Part shown: positions 17,291-26,626 of the stretch, piece by piece
Numbering within the stretch: position 1 is the stretch's first letter
Layout of the letters: every line of letters starts with the position of its first letter
Source of the DNA: Helicobacteraceae bacterium
Lineage (GTDB): Bacteria > Campylobacterota > Campylobacteria > Campylobacterales > Sulfurimonadaceae
Assembly (NCBI GenBank): GCA_947498025.1
Contig: CANMJR010000001.1
Location: 1-64,000, forward strand
Length of the DNA: 64,000 bases
Direction: 5' to 3'
Program-made: the position numbers and the translations under genes
Notes under the pieces: model-generated
Told to the model about the DNA's origin: nothing
The model's database searches: none
The model's input: only the letters and a program-made list of their open reading frames with translations

Positions 17291-17317
17291 TGAATAAAAT
17301 AAAATGAGGAAACAGGA

Positions 17318-18097
17318 TTGAGATACAAAATTTTAGTAACAAACGACGATGGATATGAGGCGAAAGGGCTGCGAAATTTGGTGCGTGCTTTGAGAGAAAT
17401 TGAGGGTGTGGATGTTACCGTTGTGGCACCTGCGAATGAGAAGTCTGCATGTGGGCATTCGCTTACTTTGGTTCGTCCGCTTCGTTTTGTCTGCGTTGAG
17501 GATGATTTTTATAAGCTTGATGACGGAACGCCGAGCGACTGCGTTTATCTCGCACTTCACTCCATGTTTGAGGGACAAAAACCGGATTTGCTTGTGAGCG
17601 GAATCAATCGCGGCTCAAACATGGGCGAGGACATTACCTATTCAGGAACATGTGCGGGTGCGATGGAGGCTGTTTTGCACGGTGTTCCTGCTATTGCCAT
17701 AAGTCAGGTGATGGATTTTACGAATCCGGATGGGGATTTTTCGCTTGCATGCAATACAATCAAAGAGCTTGTTTCGAAGATAAAAGAGGGTTCGTTTCCT
17801 TTGCCTCACAGAGAGTTTTTAAATGTGAATATCCCGGCGGAGTTGAGTGAAGCTCCCATGAAAGTTACTTATGCGGGGTATAGATGTTACGCAAATGACG
17901 CGCATCTGCATAGAAATCCACGCGGTGAAGAACACTACTGGCTGGGTCTTCATCCGCTGGAGTTTAAATCTCGCGATGTGGCACATGACATGAGCGATTA
18001 CGAAGCAATCGAAGCAGGTTTTGTCTCTTTGACTCCGATTCATCTCGACATGAGCGCATATAAAAGCATAAATGCACTTGTTGAGTGGATGAAATAA
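17318..18097 (+). CDS. surE: 5'/3'-nucleotidase SurE
   Basis: Metal-dependent nucleotidase (survival protein E). Starts with TTG at 17318 behind AGGAAACAGG. Signature N-terminus ILVTNDDGYEAKGL with the metal-binding Asp-Asp, then PANEKSACGHSLT, LDDGTPSDCV and SGINRGSNMGED; 259 residues is the normal length. Cytoplasmic. Followed after four bases by tcdA, so the two likely form an operon; the upstream region is a decayed toxin-antitoxin locus. Confidence 0.95.
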   Translation: MRYKILVTNDDGYEAKGLRNLVRALREIEGVDVTVVAPANEKSACGHSLTLVRPLRFVCVEDDFYKLDDGTPSDCVYLALHSMFEGQKPDLLVSGINRGSNMGEDITYSGTCAGAMEAVLHGVPAIAISQVMDFTNPDGDFSLACNTIKELVSKIKEGSFPLPHREFLNVNIPAELSEAPMKVTYAGYRCYANDAHLHRNPRGEEHYWLGLHPLEFKSRDVAHDMSDYEAIEAGFVSLTPIHLDMSAYKSINALVEWMK

Positions 18098-18101
18098 ACG
18101 G

Positions 18102-18740
18102 ATGAAATATGAACGAGTAAAACAGCTTTTGTTAGATGATTTTTCAAAGTTGCAAAATGCAAAAGTGATACTTTTGGGAGTCGGCGGAGTCGGCAGTTTT
18201 TGTCTTGATTGTCTGACTCGTAGCGGAATAAGCGATATAACAATTGTTGACTTTGACACCTACGATGTGACGAACCAAAACCGCCAGATGTGGTCTGAGC
18301 TGCATGAGGGCGAGTTTAAAGTTGAAGCACTTCAATCACACTATCCGCATGTTAAGATAATAAATGTTCGTATAGATGAACAGTGGGTTTGGGACTTTGA
18401 TTTTGATGCCTATGATTTGGTTTTAGATGCCATAGATGACAGAAATGCCAAACTCGCTTTAGCTCAAAAGTGCTACAAAAAACTCATCTCCTCTTTTGGA
18501 AGTGCTAAAAGATTGGATCCCACAAAGGTCGAAGTAGCAGACATCTGGAAAACACATGGAGATAAATTCGGCTCTAAAATAAGATATGAGCTCAAAAAAC
18601 GAGGCTTCAACAAAAAATATACAGCCATCTTCTCAAGCGAAGAGGTGGTTACAAAAGAGAAGGGAAGTTTTATGGGTGTAACGGCTACATTTGGGCTTGC
18701 CATGTGTGCACAGACGATAAAAAAAATAAGAGAAAAGTAG
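18102..18740 (+). CDS. tcdA: tRNA threonylcarbamoyladenosine dehydratase (TcdA/CsdL, ThiF/E1-like)
   Basis: E1-like enzyme that cyclises t6A37 of tRNA to ct6A. The ATP-binding loop is GVGGVGSF (about 25-32), followed by IVDFDTYDVTNQNRQ, which holds the Asp and the conserved N-Q-N-R-Q of this family, then DAIDDRNAK and SFGSAKRLDPTKVEVADI (the segment specific to TcdA). 212 residues is shorter than E. coli (about 268): the C-terminal membrane segment is reduced. Lies four bases after surE. Other ThiF relatives (MoeB, HesA) lack the KRLDPTKVEV segment. Confidence 0.88.
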   Translation: MKYERVKQLLLDDFSKLQNAKVILLGVGGVGSFCLDCLTRSGISDITIVDFDTYDVTNQNRQMWSELHEGEFKVEALQSHYPHVKIINVRIDEQWVWDFDFDAYDLVLDAIDDRNAKLALAQKCYKKLISSFGSAKRLDPTKVEVADIWKTHGDKFGSKIRYELKKRGFNKKYTAIFSSEEVVTKEKGSFMGVTATFGLAMCAQTIKKIREK

Positions 18741-18749
18741 GAGAACGGT

Positions 18750-19130
18750 TTGTTTGATTTTTTAGATAGTGATTGGTTTAATATTACGCTAGAGATTATT
18801 TTTTTGATACTGATAAGTTATGATATAAAAAAATATATCCAGACAAAAAAGAGAGAGTATATAACGAACATAGTTTTAACTTTGGGCTTTGCAGTGTGGA
18901 CTTTGCAGCCCTATTATAATAGTTATATTGGATGGGATGACGGGCAAAAACTGAAGGTTATTTCTACAAGTCAATATGACACGAATCAAACGGTGAATAC
19001 ATGCATTGATGAAAAAATTTTTAAAGAATACAGTTTTGAAAGTTATCAAAATTTAGACAAAAACAGCACTGACTTTGCAGAATTTATCAAAGAAGCAAAA
19101 GAGGATTGTTTAGATGATTCATGGTTTTGA
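18750..19130 (+). CDS. Small membrane protein, unknown function
   Basis: 126 residues from a TTG start (18750) after GTAGGAG. Two hydrophobic segments (about 9-25 and 40-58) and a polar tail with two cysteines. I recognise no family. Its stop overlaps the next small gene (ATG at 19114), and it follows tcdA by nine bases, so it is a late member of the surE-tcdA operon. Probably an inner-membrane protein with the tail on one side. Confidence 0.55.
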   Translation: MFDFLDSDWFNITLEIIFLILISYDIKKYIQTKKREYITNIVLTLGFAVWTLQPYYNSYIGWDDGQKLKVISTSQYDTNQTVNTCIDEKIFKEYSFESYQNLDKNSTDFAEFIKEAKEDCLDDSWF

Positions 19131-19383
19131 TTTGAACGCACCACTCGTTTGTGAGGGCATAGTCGGAGATGCCTGCGGCGGCGGAAGAATATTTCTTATA
19201 AAAGAGGAAACCCTCTATGCAAATGACCCGATAACAAACGAAAATATAAAGCTTTTAGAAAATATTCATATGCCTCTAAAAATAAGCAAAAAAGGGTGTA
19301 TCGTTACCATTGAATGCGAACTAGAGAGGATTGATTTTGATTTATCGAGTATGAAACCAACAATAAAACAACTTTCGATATAA
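19114..19383 (+). CDS. Conserved-looking 89-residue protein, unknown function
   Basis: Overlaps the previous gene by 17 bases in another frame; ATG at 19114. The sequence (PLVCEGIVGDACGGGRIFLI..., later GCIVTIECELERIDFDL) looks like a compact beta-rich domain with three cysteines and a Gly-rich turn. No signal peptide. No family recognised. Composition and coupling support a real gene. Confidence 0.5.
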   Translation: MIHGFDLNAPLVCEGIVGDACGGGRIFLIKEETLYANDPITNENIKLLENIHMPLKISKKGCIVTIECELERIDFDLSSMKPTIKQLSI

Positions 19384-19438
19384 TTACCGCACTAAAATTT
19401 AACTAAGTACCCCTTGAGGGTAAAAAAAGAGAACGATT

Positions 19439-19936
19439 ATGGAAAGAATTGAACCTATGACAGTTTTTGGCTATGCTAAACTGCAGGCTGAGATGAAAGA
19501 TTTAAAACAAGTTAAAAGACCGCAAACTGTGAAAGATATTGAAGAGGCGCTTGAACATGGCGACCTTAAAGAGAATGCCGAATATCACGCCGCAAAAGAG
19601 CAGCAAAGACTCATTGATGGGCGACTTATTGAGTTGGCGGATATTATCGGTTCTGCTCAGATAGTTGATCCCTCAGAGCTTGAACATGCCCGCATTAGTT
19701 TTGGTTCGACTGTGGTTTTGTGCGATTTGGAAACGGATGAAGAGATAACCTATGTGATAGTGGGTGGATGTGAAAGTAACCCTGATATCGGGCTGATTTC
19801 ATTCGCTTCTCCTTTGGCTAAACAGCTTTTAGGAAGAGAAGAGGGTGATGATTTTAAAGCGAAACTTCCTAACGGTGAAAAAGAGTATGAGATACTTGAA
19901 GTGAAATATCAGGAGATTGTGTTTGAGTGTAATTAA
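19439..19936 (+). CDS. greA: Transcription elongation factor GreA
   Basis: Rescues backtracked RNA polymerase by stimulating transcript cleavage. 165 residues: N-terminal coiled coil (about 10-85) with GDLKENAEYHAAKEQQ at its tip, which includes the catalytic acidic pair, then the C-terminal FKBP-like domain (ISFGSTV...ISFASPLAKQLLGREEGD). The ATG at 19439 has an AGAGAA site. Its stop overlaps the argC start region. A second Gre-family gene lies at 35868. Confidence 0.94.
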   Translation: MERIEPMTVFGYAKLQAEMKDLKQVKRPQTVKDIEEALEHGDLKENAEYHAAKEQQRLIDGRLIELADIIGSAQIVDPSELEHARISFGSTVVLCDLETDEEITYVIVGGCESNPDIGLISFASPLAKQLLGREEGDDFKAKLPNGEKEYEILEVKYQEIVFECN

Positions 19937-20927
19937 TGTCGGAATTATCGGTGCAAGCGGATATACAGGCTTAGAGCTTCTAAAAATTCTTATTAATCAT
20001 CCAAAATTTCATCTTAATTATGTTGCAAATTCTGAGGGTGGGATTATTCTCTCAGAGCTTCACCCATCTTTGGCAAAAGTGTATGAGTGCGATGTAGAAA
20101 AAGCTGACATGGACGAGGTTGCAAAGAGGTGTGAATTAGTCTTTTTGGCAGTTCCACACCAAACTGCTATGGCTTTTGTAAAACCGCTTATCGCATCTGG
20201 AGTAAAGGTTGTCGATTTGTCGGCTGATTATAGACTTCCTCAAGATGTTTATGAAGAATTTTATTGCCCTCACACAGATGTAGAAAACTTGGAGAGTGCC
20301 GTTTACGGGCTTCCTGAGATGTTTAGAGATGAGCTTCAGAGTGCTTCTCTGGTTGCAAATCCCGGCTGTTTTCCTACTTCTGCAATTTTAGGGATGCTGC
20401 CGTTTATGAAATATAGAGTTGCGCATACTCCGGTTATAATTGATTCAAAAACAGGAGTGAGTGGAGCCGGTAAAAAGCTTAGCGATGTGACCCATTTTGT
20501 GAATGTAAATGACAACCTCTTCGCATACAATCCACTCTCTCACAGACATGCCCCTGAGATTGCACAAAAGCTAGATATTCCAAATGAAGAGGTAATTTTT
20601 GTACCCCATTTGGTGCCGCTGACTCGTGGTATGATTTCATCGATTTATCTGCAAGTGAGCGGGACTTTTGATGCGGTTGAAATTTTAAAAGAGTACTATA
20701 AAGATGAGCCTTTTGTACGAATTTGCAAAAATCCTGTTGACATGAAGAGTGTTGCGGGTACTAACTTTTGCGATATTTATATCAAGCAAAAAAACAATAT
20801 GCTTTTTATCTCAAGTGCAATCGATAATTTAATGAGAGGGGCTTCCTCTCAAGCGGTTGTCAATGCAAATATTATGATGGGATTCCATGACTCTTTAGGT
20901 ATTTCAAATATCGCTTATGTCCCATAA
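19923..20927 (+). CDS. argC: N-acetyl-gamma-glutamyl-phosphate reductase
   Basis: Third step of arginine synthesis: NADPH-dependent reduction of N-acetylglutamyl phosphate. Rossmann loop GIIGASGYTG near the start, catalytic cysteine in VANPGCFPTSA (about 145), then SHRHAPEI and HLVPLTRGM. About 334 residues. I favour TTG at 19923 (MSVINVGIIG), seven bases after AGGAG at 19911-19915, over TTG at 19917, which is too close to that site. Overlaps greA by 14 bases and the downstream phosphoesterase by 11. Confidence 0.93.
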   Translation: MSVINVGIIGASGYTGLELLKILINHPKFHLNYVANSEGGIILSELHPSLAKVYECDVEKADMDEVAKRCELVFLAVPHQTAMAFVKPLIASGVKVVDLSADYRLPQDVYEEFYCPHTDVENLESAVYGLPEMFRDELQSASLVANPGCFPTSAILGMLPFMKYRVAHTPVIIDSKTGVSGAGKKLSDVTHFVNVNDNLFAYNPLSHRHAPEIAQKLDIPNEEVIFVPHLVPLTRGMISSIYLQVSGTFDAVEILKEYYKDEPFVRICKNPVDMKSVAGTNFCDIYIKQKNNMLFISSAIDNLMRGASSQAVVNANIMMGFHDSLGISNIAYVP

Positions 20928-21654
20928 TATCACAATTAAAGAGGGTGCATTTGTTATTGCAGATGCACACTATTCACACCTTCGCCCACAACTTTTAGAC
21001 TTCATAAAAGAGATACATTCAAAAAAACTACAACCTACGCAACTCCTATTTATAGGTGACATGTTCGATACTCTTTTTGGTGCAATCCCATATACTCAAA
21101 AAATAAATGAAGAAGCAATTACGCTTTTAAATCAGATTTCACAAGAGATAGAGCTAATCTATTTGGAGGGAAATCACGACTTTAATTTAAAAAACATCTT
21201 TCCTCATGCCAAGGTCTTCCAAATTAAACAGCAGCCATTGGCATGCAAATATAATGACAAAGTTGTAATGCTCGCGCATGGTGATTTTGGAGAAGATGTG
21301 GGATACAAAATATATACATCGATAATTAGAAACCCTTTGGTTTTGCTATTTTTAAGAGTCCTAAATTTTATAAGCAGTAATTTGATTTTAAAAAAACTCG
21401 ATAGCTATCTGAGTAAAAAAAATGATTGCAGAGAGTTTGTCGGATTTGATGCGTTTATAGTAAAAAGATTAGATAACAAATATGAGTGTAACTATTTTGT
21501 GGAGGGTCATTTTCATCAAAACAGGAGCATAAAGTTTGATAATTTTAGATATATAAATCTGGGGGCTTTTGCTTGCAATCAAAGATATTTTATTGTAAAA
21601 TCGTTCAAAGAAGTAGAGTTGCTAGAAGAAAATATTTTCTTTAAGGATAAATAA
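20917..21654 (+). CDS. Calcineurin-like phosphoesterase, LpxH-related
   Basis: 245 residues with the full metallophosphoesterase motif set: ADAHYSH (D-x-H), FIGDMFDTLFG (GD..D), LEGNHDFNL (GNHD), LAHGDFGE (H) and VEGHFHQNRS (GH-x-H). The family that includes LpxH, UDP-2,3-diacylglucosamine hydrolase of lipid A synthesis, shares this order and size. This one could be LpxH or a paralogue; the substrate is not certain. It overlaps argC and is two bases before cheV. Confidence 0.8.
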   Translation: MSHNITIKEGAFVIADAHYSHLRPQLLDFIKEIHSKKLQPTQLLFIGDMFDTLFGAIPYTQKINEEAITLLNQISQEIELIYLEGNHDFNLKNIFPHAKVFQIKQQPLACKYNDKVVMLAHGDFGEDVGYKIYTSIIRNPLVLLFLRVLNFISSNLILKKLDSYLSKKNDCREFVGFDAFIVKRLDNKYECNYFVEGHFHQNRSIKFDNFRYINLGAFACNQRYFIVKSFKEVELLEENIFFKDK

Positions 21655-21656
21655 GC

Positions 21657-22595
21657 ATGGATGATAATGCACTAAAAGTCGGCTCCAATGAAATGGAGCT
21701 TGTTGATTTCCGCATATTAAAAGAGGAAGATGGAGAAATATATGAGGGGATTTATGGGATTAATGTCTCAAAAGTCCGCGAAATTATTCGTATTCCAAAG
21801 TTAACAGAGTTGCCGGGAACGCCAGATTTTATTGAGGGCATTTTTGATTTAAGAAGTACTGTGATACCTGTTGTAAATCTTGCAAAATGGATGGGTATTA
21901 CTGCTCCTGAGGGTATAGAAGAAAAATCAAGAATAATAGTTACCGAGTTCAACAATGTTCTTATTGGCTTCATCGTTCATGAAGCAAAAAGAATAAGAAG
22001 AATCAACTGGAGCGATATAGAGCCATCAACATTCGGGAGCGGTTCTGGTTCTGTTGATGGGGGTAAAATCACCGGCGTCACAATGATAGAGAATGATAAT
22101 GTACTGCTTATTTTAGATTTAGAGAGCGTGGTACAAGATTTGGGACTTTATGAACCCGATACAAATTATGTTTCGGAAGAGCTAAACTCCTTTGACGGAT
22201 TAGCCCTTATTCTGGATGATAGTTCGACTGCCAGAAAAATTGTTAAAGAAGCCCTTGTGAAGATGGGCTTTGAAGTGATTGAAGCCATGGACGGGGAAGA
22301 TGGATTAGAGAAATTAGAGAATCTCTATGATATTTACGGTAAGGATATCTCTAGTCGTTTAAAACTTATAATATCAGATGTAGAAATGCCGAAAATGGAT
22401 GGTTTTCACTTTGCGGCGAATGTTAAGGAAGATGCAAGATACAATAACATACCGATTATATTTAACTCATCAATAAGCGATAGTTTTAGTGAAGGTAGAG
22501 GAAAAAAAGCTGGTGGAGAAGCCTATTTGGTTAAGTTTGAAGCAGCTTCATTTTATGATGAAGTAGCACGAGTCGTTCGTGCACATATAAAGTAG
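21657..22595 (+). CDS. cheV: Chemotaxis coupling protein CheV (CheW-REC)
   Basis: 312 residues: CheW-like domain (about 10-175, with NVSKVREIIRIPKLTELPGTPDFIEGIF read in parts) coupling receptors to CheA, then a receiver domain (about 183-310) with LDDSSTARK, phospho-acceptor Asp in IISDVEMPKMDG, and FNSSIS and VKFE in the T/K positions. The linker is short. Followed by cheA after ten bases and cheW, forming the chemotaxis operon typical of this phylum. Cytoplasmic, at the receptor array. Confidence 0.95.
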   Translation: MDDNALKVGSNEMELVDFRILKEEDGEIYEGIYGINVSKVREIIRIPKLTELPGTPDFIEGIFDLRSTVIPVVNLAKWMGITAPEGIEEKSRIIVTEFNNVLIGFIVHEAKRIRRINWSDIEPSTFGSGSGSVDGGKITGVTMIENDNVLLILDLESVVQDLGLYEPDTNYVSEELNSFDGLALILDDSSTARKIVKEALVKMGFEVIEAMDGEDGLEKLENLYDIYGKDISSRLKLIISDVEMPKMDGFHFAANVKEDARYNNIPIIFNSSISDSFSEGRGKKAGGEAYLVKFEAASFYDEVARVVRAHIK

Positions 22596-22605
22596 GAGTT
22601 TAAAT

Positions 22606-24999
22606 ATGGATGAATTTCAGGAAATATTACAAGATTTTTTAGTTGAATCTTTTGAGTTGATAGAACAGTTAGACCAAGATTTGGTAGAGCTAGAATCGAG
22701 ACCGGATGACTTAGAGCTTTTGAACGGAATTTTTCGTGTTGCACATACAGTGAAAGGTGCTTCGTCATTTTTAAATTTTGATGTATTAACGCATCTTACA
22801 CATCACATGGAAGATGTTTTAAATAAAGCCAGACATGGCGAACTCGCTATCACCGCAGAGGTTATGGATGTTGTTTTAGAATCAATAGATCTCATGAAAT
22901 CTCTTCTATCCAGAATTCGAGATACGAGTTCTGATGGAGGAATTGAAGTTGGCGAGTGCGTAAAAAGACTTGACAAAATCAGTGGCGGAAGCGGAGATGT
23001 GCATACTCCTGTTGCTGCAGCTCCGATAGTCGAAGAAAAGCCTGTTGAAGAGCCAAAGGTTAATCAAGATGAGCCAGATTACGACAGCATGGGTGCTGAT
23101 GAAGTAGAAGCTGAAATTGAGAGACTTTTGAAAGAGAGACAAGATCAAGACAAAGCAAAAAGAGCAGCTAAAATAGCAGCAGGAGAGAGTGTTCCTGAAG
23201 CTCCGCCTGAACCTATGGATGAAGTTGAATCTAAACCGGCACCAAAACCTGTACCGGCTCCGGCTCCTGTTGCCGTTCAAGCCTCTCCAAGAGCCATGGC
23301 CAAAGCAAAACAGGATGAGGATGATGCAAAAGCGGCAGCCCCTGCAACAAGAGCTCCGACAGTAGTTGAACAGACAATTCGCGTGGATGTTAAAAGACTT
23401 GACCACCTTATGAACCTTATCGGCGAACTGGTTCTTGCCAAAAACCGTCTCATCAAAATCAATGTGGATGTTGAAGAGAGATATGAGGGCGAAGAGTTCT
23501 TAGAAGAGCTGAATCAAGTTGTTTCTATTGTTTCTCTTGTTACAACAGACCTTCAGATAGCGGTTATGAAGACCAGAATGTTACCTATTGGAAAAGTGTT
23601 TAACAAATTTCCAAGGATGATTCGTGATTTAAGCCGTGAGTTGAACAAAAAAATTGAGCTTGAAATTTCCGGTGAAGATACGGAACTTGACAAATCAATT
23701 GTTGAAGAAATTGGCGACCCATTAGTTCACATTATTAGGAATTCATGTGACCACGGCGTTGAGACTCCGGATATTCGTTTAGCAGCAGGAAAAACAGAAT
23801 CTGGAACGATTACTCTCAAAGCATACAACGAGGGTAATGCTATCGTTATTCAAATAGATGATGATGGTAAAGGTCTTGACCCTGAGATGTTAAAAAACAA
23901 GTCGGTTGAAAAAGGCATTATCACTGAAGCTGAAGCGGATGTTCTGAGCGACAAAGAGGCATTTGCCCTTATCTTTAAACCGGGATTCTCAACGGCTGCA
24001 GCAGTAACAAGTGTCTCTGGGCGTGGTGTTGGTATGGATGTTGTAAAAACAAATATCGAAAAACTCAACGGCATCATTGATATCGAAAGCGAAATCGGTG
24101 TCGGAACATCTATGAAATTGAAGATTCCTTTAACTCTCGCTATCATTCAGGCTCTTCTAGTAGGCGTTCAAGAGGAGCATTACGCAATTCCTTTGGCATC
24201 TGTTTTGGAGACTGTCCGTATCTCTAAAGATGAGATTTATACAGTTGAGAATCGCTCTGTTATGAGACTTCGCGACGATGTACTCTCTTTGGTACATATC
24301 GGTGATATTTTTGAAGTTGAGCGAATATTAGACTCGGGCGAACATGCGTATGTCGTTGTTTTAGGGCTTGGTTCAAGCAAACTCGGACTTATAGTAGATA
24401 CTCTTGTGGGACAAGAAGAGATAGTCATCAAATCTATGGGTGACTATTTAAAAGGTATTGAGGGAATAGCAGGCGCAACTATTCGCGGTGATGGCGGTGT
24501 CACTCTAATTGTTGATGTAGCGGCACTTATGCAGATAGCAAAAGGCGTAAAAGCAAAAGCTATGGTTGAAGATACAAGTGCCGGTTCAAAAAGAGAAAAA
24601 TCAAGAGCGAGTGACTATAAAGTTATGATAGTGGATGACTCTAAAACAGATAGAATGATTATGAGAAAAGCATTAGAGTCATTAGGTGTTACAATAGTCG
24701 AAGCAGGAGATGGGCAGGAAGCGCTCAATGTTCTAAAGCAGGGCGACCATAACTTCGATGCCATGCTCATTGATATAGAAATGCCAAGAATGGATGGTTA
24801 TACGTTAGCAGGAGAGATTAAAAAATATAATAAATATAAAAATCTTCCTCTGATTGCCGTAACATCTCGAACTGGTAAGTCTGATAGAATGAGAGGTGTA
24901 GAATCGGGAATGGTTGAGTATATTACAAAACCTTACTCTGCGGATTATTTATCAAGCGTAGTTCAAAGAAATGTGAATTTTAAATCGGAGTTTTTATAA
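22606..24999 (+). CDS. cheA: Chemotaxis histidine kinase CheA with C-terminal receiver (CheAY)
   Basis: 797 residues. HPt/P1 domain with phospho-acceptor His in FRVAHTVKGASSF (about 46), a Pro/Ala-rich linker (about 130-250) that lacks an obvious P2 CheY-binding domain, P3 dimerisation (VKRLDHLMNLIGELVLAKNR), P4 ATPase with IIRNSCDHGVE, DDDGKGLD and SVSGRGVGMDVVK, P5 CheW-like regulatory domain, and a C-terminal receiver with IVDDSKTDR and LIDIEMPRMDG (acceptor Asp). The CheA-receiver fusion is characteristic of Campylobacterota. Stop overlaps the cheW start (TAATG). Confidence 0.96.
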   Translation: MDEFQEILQDFLVESFELIEQLDQDLVELESRPDDLELLNGIFRVAHTVKGASSFLNFDVLTHLTHHMEDVLNKARHGELAITAEVMDVVLESIDLMKSLLSRIRDTSSDGGIEVGECVKRLDKISGGSGDVHTPVAAAPIVEEKPVEEPKVNQDEPDYDSMGADEVEAEIERLLKERQDQDKAKRAAKIAAGESVPEAPPEPMDEVESKPAPKPVPAPAPVAVQASPRAMAKAKQDEDDAKAAAPATRAPTVVEQTIRVDVKRLDHLMNLIGELVLAKNRLIKINVDVEERYEGEEFLEELNQVVSIVSLVTTDLQIAVMKTRMLPIGKVFNKFPRMIRDLSRELNKKIELEISGEDTELDKSIVEEIGDPLVHIIRNSCDHGVETPDIRLAAGKTESGTITLKAYNEGNAIVIQIDDDGKGLDPEMLKNKSVEKGIITEAEADVLSDKEAFALIFKPGFSTAAAVTSVSGRGVGMDVVKTNIEKLNGIIDIESEIGVGTSMKLKIPLTLAIIQALLVGVQEEHYAIPLASVLETVRISKDEIYTVENRSVMRLRDDVLSLVHIGDIFEVERILDSGEHAYVVVLGLGSSKLGLIVDTLVGQEEIVIKSMGDYLKGIEGIAGATIRGDGGVTLIVDVAALMQIAKGVKAKAMVEDTSAGSKREKSRASDYKVMIVDDSKTDRMIMRKALESLGVTIVEAGDGQEALNVLKQGDHNFDAMLIDIEMPRMDGYTLAGEIKKYNKYKNLPLIAVTSRTGKSDRMRGVESGMVEYITKPYSADYLSSVVQRNVNFKSEFL

Positions 25000-25493
25000 T
25001 GAGTGATAAATTAAAACAGATTATTAATAAACAAGGCGAACAACAAATAGGCTCTACGGAACACTCTGCTGATATAGTTCAGTTGGTTGGATTTATTATA
25101 GGTGAAGAAGAGTATGCGGTGCCTATTTTAACAATTCAAGAGATTATTAAGCCTATAAGATGGACAAGAGTTCCTCAAACTCCTGCTTATGTTTTGGGTG
25201 TTTTTAACCTTCGTGGTTCTGTTATACCTTTAATCGACCTTCGAACTAAGTTTGGACTTCGTCCTCTAAAACATAGTGATGAGACTCGTTTTTTTGTTTT
25301 AAAACAAGGGGATGAAGTTGCCGGTTTTGTTATAGACAGGCTTACCATGGCTATAAGAATTAAAAAGTCAGATATCGGTGCCGCTCCTGATACTATTGCT
25401 GCTGATGACAGTATGATTGCCGGAGTCGGAAAACAGGCTGGTAGAATTTTAACGATATTGAAAGTAGATAAGTTATTGGCAAGAGACTTCTAA
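24999..25493 (+). CDS. cheW: Chemotaxis adaptor CheW
   Basis: 164 residues; single CheW domain (about 25-160) with GFIIGEEEYAVPILTIQEII, RVPQTPAYVLGVFNLRGSVIP (read in parts) and IDLRTKFGL, the standard adaptor pattern. Preceded by a short polar N-terminus. Links chemoreceptors to the CheA kinase. Starts inside the cheA stop codon (TAATG), so translation is coupled; the Mla operon begins 11 bases after its stop, on the same strand. Confidence 0.95.
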   Translation: MSDKLKQIINKQGEQQIGSTEHSADIVQLVGFIIGEEEYAVPILTIQEIIKPIRWTRVPQTPAYVLGVFNLRGSVIPLIDLRTKFGLRPLKHSDETRFFVLKQGDEVAGFVIDRLTMAIRIKKSDIGAAPDTIAADDSMIAGVGKQAGRILTILKVDKLLARDF

Positions 25494-25504
25494 TCTACCC
25501 CAAT

Positions 25505-26626
25505 ATGACTACTTCCTTTTTAACTATAAATAATAGTAACAAAAAACTCACCTTGAATTTTTCAGGGGAGTTTACTGTCTATTTAGTTACAAAATATCAA
25601 AAGCAAATAGAGAGTATCGGCCTCTCCAAAATTGAGAGTGTAACAATAGATTTTAGTGCATTAGAACTTTTAGACACCGCTGCAGCAATATTTATAAATA
25701 CCCTACAAAAAAAGTTGCAATCAAAAAATATACAAAATTCTCTAATATGTCATAAACAGGAGATATTAGAGAGTCTTGAATTGGTAAAAAAAGAGAAGCA
25801 AGTCGCAGGAAAAATTCCACATGCTCCGAAGCAGAGCTATTTGGAAATTATCGGAAAAGAAACCCATAGAAATTATATGGAACTTTTATATTTTTTATCT
25901 TTTTTGGGAGAGATGTTTCATACACATGCTCAAAGCCTAAAATCAATTAAAGATATTAGATTTAAAGAGATAGCTTTTGAGATGAATGAGAGTGCTATTA
26001 AAGCCTTGGGAATTATTGCATTAACAAGTTTTTTGATTGGTTTAGTTGTGGCGTATCAGTCGGCATATCAGTTAAAACTTTACGGTGCAAATATATTTAT
26101 AGTTGACATGCTTGGCATTTCCATTCTTAGGGAGTTAGCACCCCTGATTACTGCTATTGTTGTAGCCGGAAGAAGCGGCTCGGCTTTTACTGCACAGATT
26201 GGTGCTATGAAGATAACCCAAGAGTTAGATGCGATGCGTACTATGGGATTTGACCCGTATGCTTTTTTAGTGTTACCCCGTATTTTGGCTCTTATGATTG
26301 CTATGCCGATACTTATTTTTGTTTCGGATATTATGGGAGTTTTAGGCGGAATGCTTGTAGCAAATTTAGATTTACAGATTACTCCGGAACTTTTTTTAGA
26401 TAGATTTCAAGATGTTGTGGCGGCAAAACACTTTTTTATTGGCATAGCCAAAGGACCGTTTTTTGCATTTTTGATAGCAACAATCGGAATTTACAGAGGT
26501 CTGATGGTCAAGGATGATACGCAAAGTATAGGTTTTAATACAACCAAAAGTGTAGTTGAGTCGATATTTGCAGTAATCGTTTGCGATGCAATTTTTTCAA
26601 TAGCTTTTACAAATTTGAAAATATGA
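25505..26626 (+). CDS. mlaE: Mla-type lipid ABC permease MlaE with N-terminal STAS domain
   Basis: 373 residues. Residues 1-100 form a STAS/MlaB-like domain (LDTAAAIFINTLQKKL), then a linker and the MlaE permease (about 120-373) with membrane segments, IVVAGRSGSAFTAQIGAMKI, QELDAMRTMGFDP (the coupling EQxxAL-type helix) and later FFAFLIATIGIYRG. In E. coli MlaB is separate; fusion to MlaE means no separate mlaB is needed. Inner membrane; moves phospholipid between membranes. Stop overlaps the mlaF ATG. Confidence 0.92.
   Translation: MTTSFLTINNSNKKLTLNFSGEFTVYLVTKYQKQIESIGLSKIESVTIDFSALELLDTAAAIFINTLQKKLQSKNIQNSLICHKQEILESLELVKKEKQVAGKIPHAPKQSYLEIIGKETHRNYMELLYFLSFLGEMFHTHAQSLKSIKDIRFKEIAFEMNESAIKALGIIALTSFLIGLVVAYQSAYQLKLYGANIFIVDMLGISILRELAPLITAIVVAGRSGSAFTAQIGAMKITQELDAMRTMGFDPYAFLVLPRILALMIAMPILIFVSDIMGVLGGMLVANLDLQITPELFLDRFQDVVAAKHFFIGIAKGPFFAFLIATIGIYRGLMVKDDTQSIGFNTTKSVVESIFAVIVCDAIFSIAFTNLKI

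Larger units (their letters stand above)
16787..17317. other. 530-base gene-free stretch of pseudogene scars before surE
   Basis: No intact gene. It holds, in order, the tail of the DUF2442 remnant, a second methyltransferase-tail remnant (16904-16997), a broken antitoxin (16998-17203), an internally deleted RelE/ParE-type toxin (17204-17290) and a short leader with AGGAAACAGG, the ribosome binding site of surE. Confidence 0.6.

Noticed and set aside
17819-18259. Minus-strand open frame opposite surE-tcdA
   Set aside because: It is the antisense of two well-conserved genes with no ribosome binding site and unnatural composition.
22906-23406. Cys/Phe/Arg-rich minus-strand frame opposite cheA
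   Set aside because: Composition is that of an antisense of the Ala/Pro-rich CheA linker; not a gene.
26581-26622. Longer start of mlaF within mlaE
   Set aside because: The ATGATG at 26623 overlaps the mlaE stop and matches the family start.
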